Positions 34,649 through 47,846 of a DNA stretch of 64,000 nt are shown here, in pieces (the stretch's first letter is position 1; every line of letters begins with the position of its first letter). The notes under the pieces were generated by a model. It was not told where the DNA came from, ran no database searches, and saw nothing but the letters and a program-made list of their open reading frames with translations. The stretch comes from Neocallimastix lanati (nom. inval.) (Eukaryota > Neocallimastigomycota > Neocallimastigomycetes > Neocallimastigales > Neocallimastigaceae): the NCBI GenBank assembly GCA_016946835.1, contig JACVTC010000216.1, forward strand, positions 1 through 64,000, written 5' to 3'. Made by a program: the position numbers and the translations under genes.

Positions 34649-35650
34649 ATGGATAACAATATTAATATAATCAAACGATATATTGAAAAAAAAGATTATA
34701 TTAATTTAGAGGAGATTTTAAGTAATTTTATTATTCCCTTAAATGAAATACTAAATAAAAACTTTGATATAATATGTTTTGCAATTAAAAATGGATGTGA
34801 AGATTCTTTTATTAAAAATATTTATAAATGGTATAATATTAATCAGTTAGATTATTGTTATTTTTTAAATAATAGATTTATTTCTCCACTATTATATTCA
34901 TTTATTTATAAAAAATATGAATTAATTGAGTTCCTAACAAATAAAGGAGCTAATATTAATAGAAAATATAATAATATGAGTTTATTAAAATACTTAATTA
35001 ATAATGAATATTTTAACGAAGAAAATATTTCAATTTTAGTTAAAAATAAATATAAATTTAGTCGTCATGATTTTGAAATTCTTTTTCAAAAAGAGTTCAA
35101 TTTAATTATATTAACATTTGAACAAATCACTTTATTCAACGAAGAAATAAAAAATAATTATAATAAAAATAATAATATGGAAAAAAAAAAAAGAAGAAGA
35201 TTTGAAAAAGAAAAAGAAAAAGAAAAAATCGAAATCATCATGCAGGAAATTAATATACCATTTATGTGGTATATCAAATTATTTAAAGAAAATAAATTTA
35301 GAGAAATAACTCTATTACTTAAATATGAAAAATCAAAAGAAAAATTTAATGGAATAAAATTTTTCGATCATCAATTTAAATATTTAAATAAAAATTTAGA
35401 AAATGATATTGAATTTCATTTCTTACATGAAATTATTGAAAAAAATATTGAAATCCCAAATTTCAAAGATGGAAATTATGATGATGTAAATAAAGATATC
35501 CAGATTAGAAATAAATTTGAACAAATTTTAAATAGAAAAAGAAAATTATATAAAAGAATTCTTTTAAATAAAAAAAACGAAGAAATTGAAGAATTTAAAA
35601 ATAATAATAAATTTTTTTTACTCTATTTACAAAAAAAAAATTATAATTAA
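34649..35650 (+). CDS. Degenerate ankyrin-repeat-like protein
   Basis: The first ATG in the frame is 34649 (MDNNINIIKRYIEKKDY...), preceded by AATAAA; the frame ends at 35650 (about 333 residues). No signal peptide. The segment I-S-P-L-L-Y-S-F-I-Y-K-K-Y-E-L-I-E-F-L followed by TNKGANINRK fits an ankyrin repeat (the L-I-x-x-L-x-x-x-G-A-x-I-N end is clear), flanked by weaker repeats. A Lys/Glu-rich basic stretch lies near residues 177-196 (KKKRRRFEKEKEKEK), then an I-P-F-M-W-Y-I-K-L segment and a C-terminal helical part. The same order (ankyrin-like unit, then I-E-I-P-M-x-L-Y-L-K-Y) is found in the minus-strand gene at 46698-47846, so the two are paralogues. Its direction is toward the satellite array. 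Likely an intracellular protein-binding scaffold; partner unknown. Confidence 0.75.
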   Translation: MDNNINIIKRYIEKKDYINLEEILSNFIIPLNEILNKNFDIICFAIKNGCEDSFIKNIYKWYNINQLDYCYFLNNRFISPLLYSFIYKKYELIEFLTNKGANINRKYNNMSLLKYLINNEYFNEENISILVKNKYKFSRHDFEILFQKEFNLIILTFEQITLFNEEIKNNYNKNNNMEKKKRRRFEKEKEKEKIEIIMQEINIPFMWYIKLFKENKFREITLLLKYEKSKEKFNGIKFFDHQFKYLNKNLENDIEFHFLHEIIEKNIEIPNFKDGNYDDVNKDIQIRNKFEQILNRKRKLYKRILLNKKNEEIEEFKNNNKFFLLYLQKKNYN

Positions 35651-36199
35651 TTAGAATTAATTAAAATAAACATTAAAAATAAAAAAAAAAAAAAAAAAAA
35701 GACAAATTCATATATAATAATTTTTATTTCATTATAAAATAATAATAAGATTATTATTTATATATTTTTTAATTTCTTAATTAATATACTTAAATTTTTA
35801 TATATTTTTTATATTTTTTAAATTCTAATATTTTTTTTATAATATGTAAAATTAATATATTTTATATAAAACTAATTTTATTTTATATAATAAATATAAT
35901 TATTTAATATTAAAAAAAAATTGTGTTAATGTAATTAAATTTTATTGTTATATAAAAAAAATTTAATGTAAATAAAAAAATTTAATAATAATGATCATGT
36001 TCATGTTTAAATTTAAATATTCGTGTTAATTTAATGTTTTATTTTTAAATTTATATTTAAAATTTTTGATAAAAATATATATATATATTTTATTTATTGT
36101 TATATAAATTTTTACATTTTTTTTATTAATTCATACTTTATATTATTATTTAAATTTTTTTTATATAAATAAAAATAATAAATATATTTTACTTTAAAT
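35651..36199. other. AT-rich spacer between ankyrin-like gene and satellite
   Basis: Poly-A at about 35682-35700 directly follows the gene. No further feature is seen before the first satellite unit. Confidence 0.6.
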
Positions 36200-39100
36200 A
36201 ATAACAATATATTTTATTTATTATTTTTTTTATTATGTTATATATTCATTTTTCTTTATTTTTTTATCTTAAAAACAATGAAATGTATTATTTAATAATT
36301 TGTCAAGTAACGTGATATGTTATATGTAAAATAATCATAAATAATATATTTAATGAATTCTTATAATTTTTTCGTTAAATATAAAAATGATGGAAATTAA
36401 ATCTTGTAAATTTTTGAATTAATTTATTGAAATTCCAAAATTAATTTAACAAAAATAAAATAAAACTATCGAAAAATCATATATTTATTTATTATTTTTT
36501 TAATATGTTTTGTATTTATTTTTCTTTATTGTTTTATATCAAAAAAAATAGAATGTATTTTTTAATAGTTTGTCAAATAACGTGAACACTATGTTATATG
36601 TAAAATAATCATAAATAATTTAATTAATAAATTCTTATAATTTTTTAGTGAAATATAAAAATGATGGAAATTAAAACTTGTAAAATCTTTGAATTAATTT
36701 ATTGAAATTCCAAAATTAATTTTAACAAAAACAAAAAAAAACTATCGAAAAATCCAAATAATAACTATATATTTTATTTATTAATTTTTAATATATTTTA
36801 TATTTATTTTTCTTTATTGTTTATCTCAAAAAAAAGGAATGTATTTTTTAATAGTTTGTCAAGTAACGTGAACAATATTTTATATGTAAATTACACATAA
36901 ATAAATTAAATAATAAATTCTCAATAATTTCTAGTTAAATATAAAAATGATGGAAATTAAAACCTGTAAAATCTCGGAATTAATTTATTGAAATTTCAAA
37001 AATAATTTAACAAAAATAAAATAAAACTATCGAAAAATCCAAACAATTACCAAATATTTTAATTATTATTTTTTTTATTATGTTTTATATTTATTTTTCT
37101 TTATTTTTTTATCTCAAAAAAATAAAATGTATTTTTTAATAGTCTGTCAAGTAACGTGATATGTTATATGTAAATTTATCATAAATAATTTAATTAATAA
37201 GTTCTTATAATATTTTGGTTAAATATAAAAATGATGGAAATCAAAATCTGTAAAGTCTTTGAATTAATTTATTGAAATTTCATAATTAATTTAACAAAAA
37301 TAAAATAAAACTATTCTAAATCCAGATATTAACCAAATATTTTATTTATTATTTTTTTCATATGTTTTATATTCATTTTTCTTTATTTTTTTATCTCAAA
37401 AATATGAAATGTATTTTTTAATATTTATCAAGTAACGTGAACACTATGTTATATGTAAAATTATCATAATTAATTTAATAAATTCTTATAATTTTTTAGT
37501 TAAATACAAAAATGATGGAAATTATATCTTGCAAAATCTTTGAATTAATTTATTGAAATTTCAAAAATAATTTAACAAAAATAAAATAAAACTATCGAAA
37601 AATCCAAACAATAACCATATATTTTATTTATTATTTTTTCATATGTTTTATATTCATTTTTCTTTATTTTTTTATCTCAAAAATATGAAATGTATTTTTT
37701 AATAGTTCGTCAAGTAACGTGAACAATATTTTATATGTAAAATTATCATAATTAATTTAATAAATTCTTATAATTTTTTAGTTAAATACAAAAATGATGG
37801 AAATTATATCTTGCAAAATCTTTGAATTAATTTATTGAAATTTCAAAAATAATTTAACAAAAATAAAATAAAACTATCGAAAAATCCAAACAATAACCAT
37901 ATATTTTATTTATTTTTTTTTTTTTTATATGATTTATATTTATTTTTCTTTATTATTTATCTCAAAAAAATGGAATGTATTTTTTAATAGTTTGTCAAGT
38001 AACGTGAACTATATTTTATATGTAAATTACACATAAATAAATTAAATAATAAATTCTCAGTAATTTCTAGTTAAATATAAAAATGATGGAAATTATATCT
38101 TGCAAAATCTTTGAATTAATTTATTGAAATTTCAAAAATAATTTAACAAAAACAAAATAAAACTATCGAAAAATCCAAACAATAACCATATATTTTATTT
38201 ATTTTTTTTTTTTTTATATGATTTATATTTATTTTTCTTTATTATTTATCTCAAAAAAATGGAATGTATTTTTTAATAGTTTGTCAAGTAACGTGAACAA
38301 TATTTTATATGTAAATTACACATAAATAAATTAAATAATAAATTCTCAATAATTTCTAGTTAAATATAAAAATGATGGAAATTAAAACCTGTAAAATCTC
38401 GGAATTAATTTATTGAAATTTCAAAATTAATTTATCAAAAATAAAATAAAACTATTTTAAAATCCAAATAATAACCAAATATTTTATTTATTATTTTTTC
38501 ATATGTTTTATATTCATTTTTCTTTATTTTTTTATCTCAAAAATATAAAATGTATTTTTTAATAGTTTGTCAAGTAACGTGAACAATATTTTATATGTAA
38601 AATTATCATAATTAATTTAATAAATTCTTATAATTTTTTAGTTAAATACAAAAATGATGGAAATTATATCTTGCAAAATCTTTGAATTAATTTATTGAAA
38701 TTTCAAAAATAATTTAACAAAAATAAAATAAAACTATCGAAAAATCCAAACAATAACCATATATTTTTTTTATTTTTTTTTTTTTATATGATTTATATTT
38801 ATTTTTCTTTATTATTTATCTCAAAAAAATGGAATGTATTTTTTAATAGTTTGTCAAGTAACGTGAACTATATTTTATATATAAATTACACATAAATAAA
38901 TTAAATAATAAATTCTCAGTAATTTCTAGTTAAATATAAAAATGATGGAAATTATATCTTGCAAAATCTTTGAATTAATTTATTGAAATTTCAAAAATAA
39001 TTTAACAAAAACAAAATAAAACTATCGAAAAATCCAAACAATAACCATATATTTTATTTATTTTTTTTTTTTTATATGATTTATATTTATTTTTCTTTAT

Positions 39101-42100
39101 TGTTTATCTCAAAAAAATGGAATGTATTTTTTAATAGTTTGTCAAGTAACGTGAACAATATTTTATATGTAAAATTATCATAATTAATTTAATAAATTCT
39201 TATAATTTTTTAGTTAAATACAAAAATGATGGAAATTATATCTTGCAAAATCTTTGAATTAATTTATTGAAATTTCAAAAATAATTTAACAAAAATAAAA
39301 TAAAACTATCGAAAAATCCAAACAATAACCATATATTTTATTTATTTTTTTTTTTTTTATATATGATTTATATTTATTTTTCTTTATTATTTATCTCAAA
39401 AAAATGGAATGTATTTTTTAATAGTTTGTCAAGTAACGTGAACTATATTTTATATGTAAATTACACATAAATAAATTAAATAATAAATTCTCAGTAATTT
39501 CTAGTTAAATATAAAAATGATGGAAATTATATCTTGCAAAATCTTTGAATTAATTTATTGAAATTTCAAAAATAATTTAACAAAAACAAAATAAAACTAT
39601 CGAAAAATCCAAACAATAACCATATATTTTATTTATTTTTTTTTTTTTTATATGATTTATATTTATTTTTCTTTATTGTTTATCTCAAAAAAATGGAATG
39701 TATTTTTTAATAGTTTGTCAAGTAACGTGAACAATATTTTATATGTAAAATTATCATAATTAATTTAATAAATTCTTATAATTTTTTAGTTAAATACAAA
39801 AATGATGGAAATTATATCTTGCAAAATCTTTGAATTAATTTATTGAAATTTCAAAAATAATTTAACAAAAACAAAATAAAACTATCGAAAAATCCAAACA
39901 ATAACCATATATTTTATTTATTTTTTTTTTTTTTATATGATTTATATTTATTTTTCTTTATTGTTTATCTCAAAAAAATGGAATGTATTTTTTAATAGTT
40001 TGTCAAGTAACGTGAACAATATTTTATATGTAAATTACACATAAATAAATTAAATAATAAATTCTAAATAATTTCTAGTTAAATATAAAAATGATGGAAA
40101 TTAAAACCTGTAAAATCTCGGAATTAATTTATTGAAATTTCAAAATTAATTTATCAAAAAAAAAAATAAAAATATTCTAAATCCAGATATTAACCAAATA
40201 TTTTATTTATTATTTTTTCATATGTTTTATATTTATTTTTCTTTATTGTTTATCTCAAAAAAAAGGAATGTATTTTTTAATAGTTTGTCAAGTAACGTGA
40301 ACAATATTTTATATGTAAAATTATCATAATTAATTTAATAAATTCTTATAATTTTTTAGTTAAATACAAAAATGATGGAAATTATATCTTGCAAAATCTT
40401 TGAATTAATTTATTGAAATTTCAAAAATAATTTAACAAAAATAAAATAAAACTATCGAAAAATCCAAACAATAACCATATATTTTTTTTATTTTTTTTTT
40501 TTTTATATGATTTATATTTATTTTTCTTTATTATTTATCTCAAAAAAATGGAATGTATTTTTTAATAGTTTGTCAAGTAACGTGAACAATATTTTATATG
40601 TAAATTACACATAAATAAATTAAATAATAAATTCTCAATAATTTCTAGTTAAATATAAAAATGATGGAAATTAAAACCTGTAAAATCTCGGAATTAATTT
40701 ATTGAAATTTCAAAATTAATTTATCAAAAATAAAATAAAACTATTTTAAAATCCAAATAATAACCAAATATTTTATTTATTATTTTTTCATATGTTTTAT
40801 ATTCATTTTTCTTTATTTTTTTATCTCAAAAATATAAAATGTATTTTTTAATAGTTTGTCAAGTAACGTGAACAATATTTTATATGTAAAATTATCATAA
40901 TTAATTTAATAAATTCTTATAATTTTTTAGTTAAATACAAAAATGATGGAAATTATATCTTGCAAAATCTTTGAATTAATTTATTGAAATTTCAAAAATA
41001 ATTTAACAAAAATAAAATAAAACTATCGAAAAATCCAAACAATAACCATATATTTTTTTTATTTTTTTTTTTTTTATATGATTTATATTTATTTTTCTTT
41101 ATTATTTATCTCAAAAAAATGGAATGTATTTTTTAATAGTTTGTCAAGTAACGTGAACTATATTTTATATGTAAATTACACATAAATAAATTAAATAATA
41201 AATTCTCAGTAATTTCTAGTTAAATATAAAAATGATGGAAATTATATCTTGCAAAATCTTTGAATTAATTTATTGAAATTTCAAAAATAATTTAACAAAA
41301 ACAAAATAAAACTATCGAAAAATCCAAACAATAACCATATATTTTATTTATTTTTTTTTTTTTATATGATTTATATTTATTTTTCTTTATTGTTTATCTC
41401 AAAAAAATGGAATGTATTTTTTAATAGTTTGTCAAGTAACGTGAACAATATTTTATATGTAAAATTATCATAATTAATTTAATAAATTCTTATAATTTTT
41501 TAGTTAAATACAAAAATGATGGAAATTATATCTTGCAAAATCTTTGAATTAATTTATTGAAATTTCAAAAATAATTTAACAAAAATAAAATAAAACTATC
41601 GAAAAATCCAAACAATAACCATATATTTTATTTATTTTTTTTTTTTTTATATATGATTTATATTTATTTTTCTTTATTGTTTATCTCAAAAAAATGGAAT
41701 GTATTTTTTAATAGTTTGTCAAGTAACGTGAACAATATTTTATATGTAAAATTATCATAATTAATTTAATAAATTCTTATAATTTTTTAGTTAAATACAA
41801 AAATGATGGAAATTATATCTTGCAAAATCTTTGAATTAATTTATTGAAATTTCAAAAATAATTTAACAAAAACAAAATAAAACTATCGAAAAATCCAAAC
41901 AATAACCATATATTTTATTTATTTTTTTTTTTTTATATGATTTATATTTATTTTTCTTTATTGTTTATCTCAAAAAAATGGAATGTATTTTTTAATAGTT
42001 TGTCAAGTAACGTGAACAATATTTTATATGTAAAATTATCATAATTAATTTAATAAATTCTTATAATTTTTTAGTTAAATACAAAAATGATGGAAATTAT

Positions 42101-45100
42101 ATCTTGCAAAATCTTTGAATTAATTTATTGAAATTTCAAAAATAATTTAACAAAAATAAAATAAAACTATCGAAAAATCCAAACAATAACCATATATTTT
42201 ATTTATTTTTTTTTTTTTTATATATGATTTATATTTATTTTTCTTTATTATTTATCTCAAAAAAATGGAATGTATTTTTTAATAGTTTGTCAAGTAACGT
42301 GAACTATATTTTATATGTAAATTACACATAAATAAATTAAATAATAAATTCTCAGTAATTTCTAGTTAAATATAAAAATGATGGAAATTATATCTTGCAA
42401 AATCTTTGAATTAATTTATTGAAATTTCAAAAATAATTTAACAAAAACAAAATAAAACTATCGAAAAATCCAAACAATAACCATATATTTTATTTATTTT
42501 TTTTTTTTTTATATGATTTATATTTATTTTTCTTTATTGTTTATCTCAAAAAAATGGAATGTATTTTTTAATAGTTTGTCAAGTAACGTGAACAATATTT
42601 TATATGTAAAATTATCATAATTAATTTAATAAATTCTTATAATTTTTTAGTTAAATACAAAAATGATGGAAATTATATCTTGCAAAATCTTTGAATTAAT
42701 TTATTGAAATTTCAAAAATAATTTAACAAAAACAAAATAAAACTATCGAAAAATCCAAACAATAACCATATATTTTATTTATTTTTTTTTTTTTTATATG
42801 ATTTATATTTATTTTTCTTTATTGTTTATCTCAAAAAAATGGAATGTATTTTTTAATAGTTTGTCAAGTAACGTGAACAATATTTTATATGTAAATTACA
42901 CATAAATAAATTAAATAATAAATTCTAAATAATTTCTAGTTAAATATAAAAATGATGGAAATTAAAACCTGTAAAATCTCGGAATTAATTTATTGAAATT
43001 TCAAAATTAATTTATCAAAAAAAAAAATAAAAATATTCTAAATCCAGATATTAACCAAATATTTTATTTATTATTTTTTCATATGTTTTATATTTATTTT
43101 TCTTTATTGTTTATCTCAAAAAAAAGGAATGTATTTTTTAATAGTTTGTCAAGTAACGTGAACAATATTTTATATGTAAAATTATCATAATTAATTTAAT
43201 AAATTCTTATAATTTTTTAGTTAAATACAAAAATGATGGAAATTATATCTTGCAAAATCTTTGAATTAATTTATTGAAATTTCAAAAATAATTTAACAAA
43301 AATAAAATAAAACTATCGAAAAATCCAAACAATAACCATATATTTTTTTTATTTTTTTTTTTTTTATATGATTTATATTTATTTTTCTTTATTATTTATC
43401 TCAAAAAAATGGAATGTATTTTTTAATAGTTTGTCAAGTAACGTGAACAATATTTTATATGTAAATTACACATAAATAAATTAAATAATAAATTCTCAAT
43501 AATTTCTAGTTAAATATAAAAATGATGGAAATTAAAACCTGTAAAATCTCGGAATTAATTTATTGAAATTTCAAAATTAATTTATCAAAAATAAAATAAA
43601 ACTATTTTAAAATCCAAATAATAACCAAATATTTTATTTATTATTTTTTCATATGTTTTATATTCATTTTTCTTTATTTTTTTATCTCAAAAATATAAAA
43701 TGTATTTTTTAATAGTTTGTCAAGTAACGTGAACAATATTTTATATGTAAAATTATCATAATTAATTTAATAAATTCTTATAATTTTTTAGTTAAATACA
43801 AAAATGATGGAAATTATATCTTGCAAAATCTTTGAATTAATTTATTGAAATTTCAAAAATAATTTAACAAAAATAAAATAAAACTATCGAAAAATCCAAA
43901 CAATAACCATATATTTTTTTTATTTTTTTTTTTTTTATATGATTTATATTTATTTTTCTTTATTATTTATCTCAAAAAAATGGAATGTATTTTTTAATAG
44001 TTTGTCAAGTAACGTGAACTATATTTTATATGTAAATTACACATAAATAAATTAAATAATAAATTCTCAGTAATTTCTAGTTAAATATAAAAATGATGGA
44101 AATTATATCTTGCAAAATCTTTGAATTAATTTATTGAAATTTCAAAAATAATTTAACAAAAACAAAATAAAACTATCGAAAAATCCAAACAATAACCATA
44201 TATTTTATTTATTTTTTTTTTTTTATATGATTTATATTTATTTTTCTTTATTGTTTATCTCAAAAAAATGGAATGTATTTTTTAATAGTTTGTCAAGTAA
44301 CGTGAACAATATTTTATATGTAAAATTATCATAATTAATTTAATAAATTCTTATAATTTTTTAGTTAAATACAAAAATGATGGAAATTATATCTTGCAAA
44401 ATCTTTGAATTAATTTATTGAAATTTCAAAAATAATTTAACAAAAATAAAATAAAACTATCGAAAAATCCAAACAATAACCATATATTTTATTTATTTTT
44501 TTTTTTTTTATATATGATTTATATTTATTTTTCTTTATTATTTATCTCAAAAAAATGGAATGTATTTTTTAATAGTTTGTCAAGTAACGTGAACTATATT
44601 TTATATGTAAATTACACATAAATAAATTAAATAATAAATTCTCAGTAATTTCTAGTTAAATATAAAAATGATGGAAATTATATCTTGCAAAATCTTTGAA
44701 TTAATTTATTGAAATTTCAAAAATAATTTAACAAAAACAAAATAAAACTATCGAAAAATCCAAACAATAACCATATATTTTATTTATTTTTTTTTTTTTT
44801 ATATGATTTATATTTATTTTTCTTTATTGTTTATCTCAAAAAAATGGAATGTATTTTTTAATAGTTTGTCAAGTAACGTGAACAATATTTTATATGTAAA
44901 TTACACATAAATAAATTAAATAATAAATTCTCAATAATTTCTAGTTAAATATAAAAATGATGGAAATTAAAACCTGTAAAATCTCGGAATTAATTTATTG
45001 AAATTTCAAAATTAATTTATCAAAAAAAAAAATAAAAATATTCTAAATCCAGATATTAACCAAATATTTTATTTATTATTTTTTCATATGTTTTATATTT

Positions 45101-45871
45101 ATTTTTCTTTATTGTTTATCTCAAAAAAAAGGAATGTATTTTTTAATAGTTTGTCAAGTAACGTGAACAATATTTTATATGTAAAATTATCATAATTAAT
45201 TTAATAAATTCTTATAATTTTTTAGTTAAATACAAAAATGATGGAAATTATATCTTGCAAAATCTTTGAATTAATTTATTGAAATTTCAAAAATAATTTA
45301 ACAAAAATAAAATAAAACTATCGAAAAATCCAAACAATAACCATATATTTTATTTATTATTTTTTTTTATATGATTTATATTTATTTTTCTTTATTGTTT
45401 ATCTCAAAAAAATGGAATGTATTTTTTAATAGTTTGTCAAGTAACGTGAACACTATGTTTTATGTGAAATGATCATAAATAATTTAATTAATAAATTTTT
45501 AGTATATTTTAGTTAAATACAAATATGATGGGAAAAAATTATGTAAAATTTTTGAATTAATTTATTGAAATTTCAAAATCAATTTAACACAAAAAAAATA
45601 AAACTATTGAAAAATCCAAATAATAACTATATATTTTATTTATTACTATTTTATTATGATTTATATTCTTTTTTTTTTTTTTAAAAAAAAAAAAATGAAA
45701 TGTTAATTTTAATAGTTTGTCAAGTAACGTGAACACTATGTTATATGTAAAATAATCATAAATAATTTAATTAATAAATTCTTAATATTTTTTAGTTAAA
45801 TACAAAAATGATGGAAATTAAAATCTGTAAAGTCTTTGAATTAATTTATTGAAATTTCAAAATTAATTTAA

Positions 45872-45918
<47 letters not shown>

Positions 45919-46195
45919 AAAATCCAAATAATATTAATAAATTATTTATTATTAGTTTACGTTATATGTTCATTTTTCTTTATTTTTTTTATCTCAAAAA
46001 CAATGAAAAGTTTTTTAATAGGTCGTCAAGTAACATGAACACTATTTTAAATGTAAAATAATCATAAATAATTTAATTAATAAAATTTTATTATTTTTTA
46101 GTTAAATACAAAATATATGAAAAAAAAAAAATAATAATTGGAATTAATTTACTGAAATTTCAAAATTAATATAAAAACAAAACAAAAAAATACAT
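36200..46195. repeat. Satellite array, about 35 copies of a ~286-bp unit with higher-order repeats
   Basis: A unit of roughly 280-290 bp recurs head-to-tail for 10 kb. Each copy has the GC-richer core GTCAAGTAACGTGAAC (first near 36301, last near 46025), an ATGATGGAAATT block, TTGAATTAATTTATTGAAAT, and AACTATCGAAAAATCC. Two main variants differ after the core: one continues TTACACATAAATAAATTAAA, the other AAAATTATCATAATTAATTT. Edge units (36.2-37.4 kb and 45.4-46.2 kb) are the most divergent, central ones nearly identical. Diagnostic variants recur at 2,861 bp (40141 to 43002; 40741 to 43602), i.e. ten units, showing higher-order repeat structure. No coding potential. Confidence 0.95.
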
Positions 46196-46231
46196 TATTA
46201 TTTTAATAAAATATACTATAAATAAAAATAA

Positions 46232-46270
<39 letters not shown>

Positions 46271-46697
46271 ATTAAAATGAAATAAAAAATATATTTTATT
46301 AAAAAACAAATATAAAAATATTTAAAAAATAATTTTTAAAAATTAATAATAATATATATTTCTTTTATATATTTTTTTTTTATTCTTTTTTTTATAAAAA
46401 ATCTTTTTTAGTATTTAAAAGAAATTTTTTAATTATTTTATGTAATATATAAATTTTTTTTTTTTTTATTTTATTTAATATTTGTTTCGTATAAAATAAT
46501 AAAAATGCTACATGTTTCAATATAATATCATTATAATAAATATTAATATAAAAAATTACATGAAATATATAAAATTTTCAATAAAAAATAAAATTAATAC
46601 ATTAATAATAAAATAAATTTTAATACAAATTTATTAATACTTTTAAATAATTAGAGAGTATTATAATTTAATTATTAATTGATTTATCATAAAAATT
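46196..46697. other. AT-rich spacer right of the satellite
   Basis: Begins with a long poly-A (about 46229-46268). No gene is seen before the 3' end of the minus-strand gene at 46698. Confidence 0.6.
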
Positions 46698-47846
46698 TTA
46701 AATTAAAAAATACTTTCGAAGAATATCAACTATATCTGATGAAACGTTATATTCATTAATTAAATTCAAAATTTCACTTTTGCTTGAATATAAACAATGA
46801 AGAATATAATTATTGTTTTTCAAAAATGTTTCTAATTTTAAATTATTATTATTTTTTATTAGTTCAACTATTTTTAATTTTTTATTTATTATAATGGTTT
46901 CATTTTCATTAATTGCATACTCTTTACTAAATGGAAATGTGTTTTCATTGTTTATAATAAAATTAAAAAAATCATAAAATGATTTTTTATTATAATTTCT
47001 ATCAAAATAATTTAAATAAAAAATAATAAAATCCTTAAATGATCTTGTTTTTTCTGTACCATAATATTTATAAAGATATTCTACTTTCTTGTAATCTTTC
47101 CTGTCTAAATATTTCAAATATAATTCCATTGGGATTTCAATTTTATTTATTTCATTATTAACCCTATGGTTAAATTTTCTTTTTGAAATTCCAGCTTTAT
47201 TTTTATATAAATTAAGTAGATATTTTATAAAATTTATATCAAAAACAAAGTTTTCTAAGCACTTTTTAATATATTTAAATTCAAAATTGCTGAGTCGTTC
47301 AATCTTAAATTTTTTTAAACTAAAACCATTTTTTAAGAGAAAATTTAATTTTCTCATAGTTAATAAATTTTCTTCTCTTAAAATTTCTAAAATATATTTA
47401 CCATTTATTTTGAAATACATGTCAGCTCCTTTATTAATTAAAAATTCAACTGATTGAAAATCTGAAAATTCTAATGATACTAAAAGTGGTGATTTTACAT
47501 TATTATTTGAATCCATTAAAACTTCTAAACTATTTTGATAATTTACAATAGTTTCATCTTTGTGATTACTCATATCATATAAATGATATATATCTTTAAC
47601 TACATAATTTAAAGTTTTATAATTACACCTGTTATAGATTAATTTTATAATATAGAAAGTGCAATTTAAACTTAAAGCCAAAGTAAGTAGATCGAAATTA
47701 GTACTATTTAAAAAATAAAGAGGAGTTTTTAAACTATTAATAAAATCTTTTAATTTATCAATATTATTACTCTTAAGTAATTCTAAAATTAATTTCTGTT
47801 TTTCTGAAAGAATATCATTTGTTTTCATTATTTTCATTCTTTTCAT
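46698..47846 (-). CDS. Ankyrin-repeat-like protein, paralogue of the gene at 34649
   Basis: An intact 382-residue frame begins at ATG 47846 (minus strand; MKRMKIMKTNDILSEKQKL; further ATGs at residues 4 and 7 are possible starts). There is no signal peptide. Residues about 122-145 (S-P-L-L-V-S-L-E-F-S-D-F-Q-S-V-E-F-L then INKGADMYFK) form a recognisable ankyrin unit. A weaker one follows (NFLLKNGFSLKKFKIERLSNFEFKYIKK, in two parts). An IEIPMELYLKYLDRKDYKKVEYL segment then matches the IPFMWYIKL-FKENKFREITLL part of the gene at 34649. Length and order agree with that gene, with about 50 extra residues. It is transcribed toward the satellite, convergent with its paralogue. Intracellular binding protein of unknown partner. 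Confidence 0.75.
   Translation of the reverse strand: MKRMKIMKTNDILSEKQKLILELLKSNNIDKLKDFINSLKTPLYFLNSTNFDLLTLALSLNCTFYIIKLIYNRCNYKTLNYVVKDIYHLYDMSNHKDETIVNYQNSLEVLMDSNNNVKSPLLVSLEFSDFQSVEFLINKGADMYFKINGKYILEILREENLLTMRKLNFLLKNGFSLKKFKIERLSNFEFKYIKKCLENFVFDINFIKYLLNLYKNKAGISKRKFNHRVNNEINKIEIPMELYLKYLDRKDYKKVEYLYKYYGTEKTRSFKDFIIFYLNYFDRNYNKKSFYDFFNFIINNENTFPFSKEYAINENETIIINKKLKIVELIKNNNNLKLETFLKNNNYILHCLYSSKSEILNLINEYNVSSDIVDILRKYFLI

Noticed and set aside
36200-46195. Regularly spaced repeats resembling a CRISPR array
   Set aside because: The whole 286-bp unit repeats, not short repeats with unique spacers, and the organism is eukaryotic; it is a satellite.
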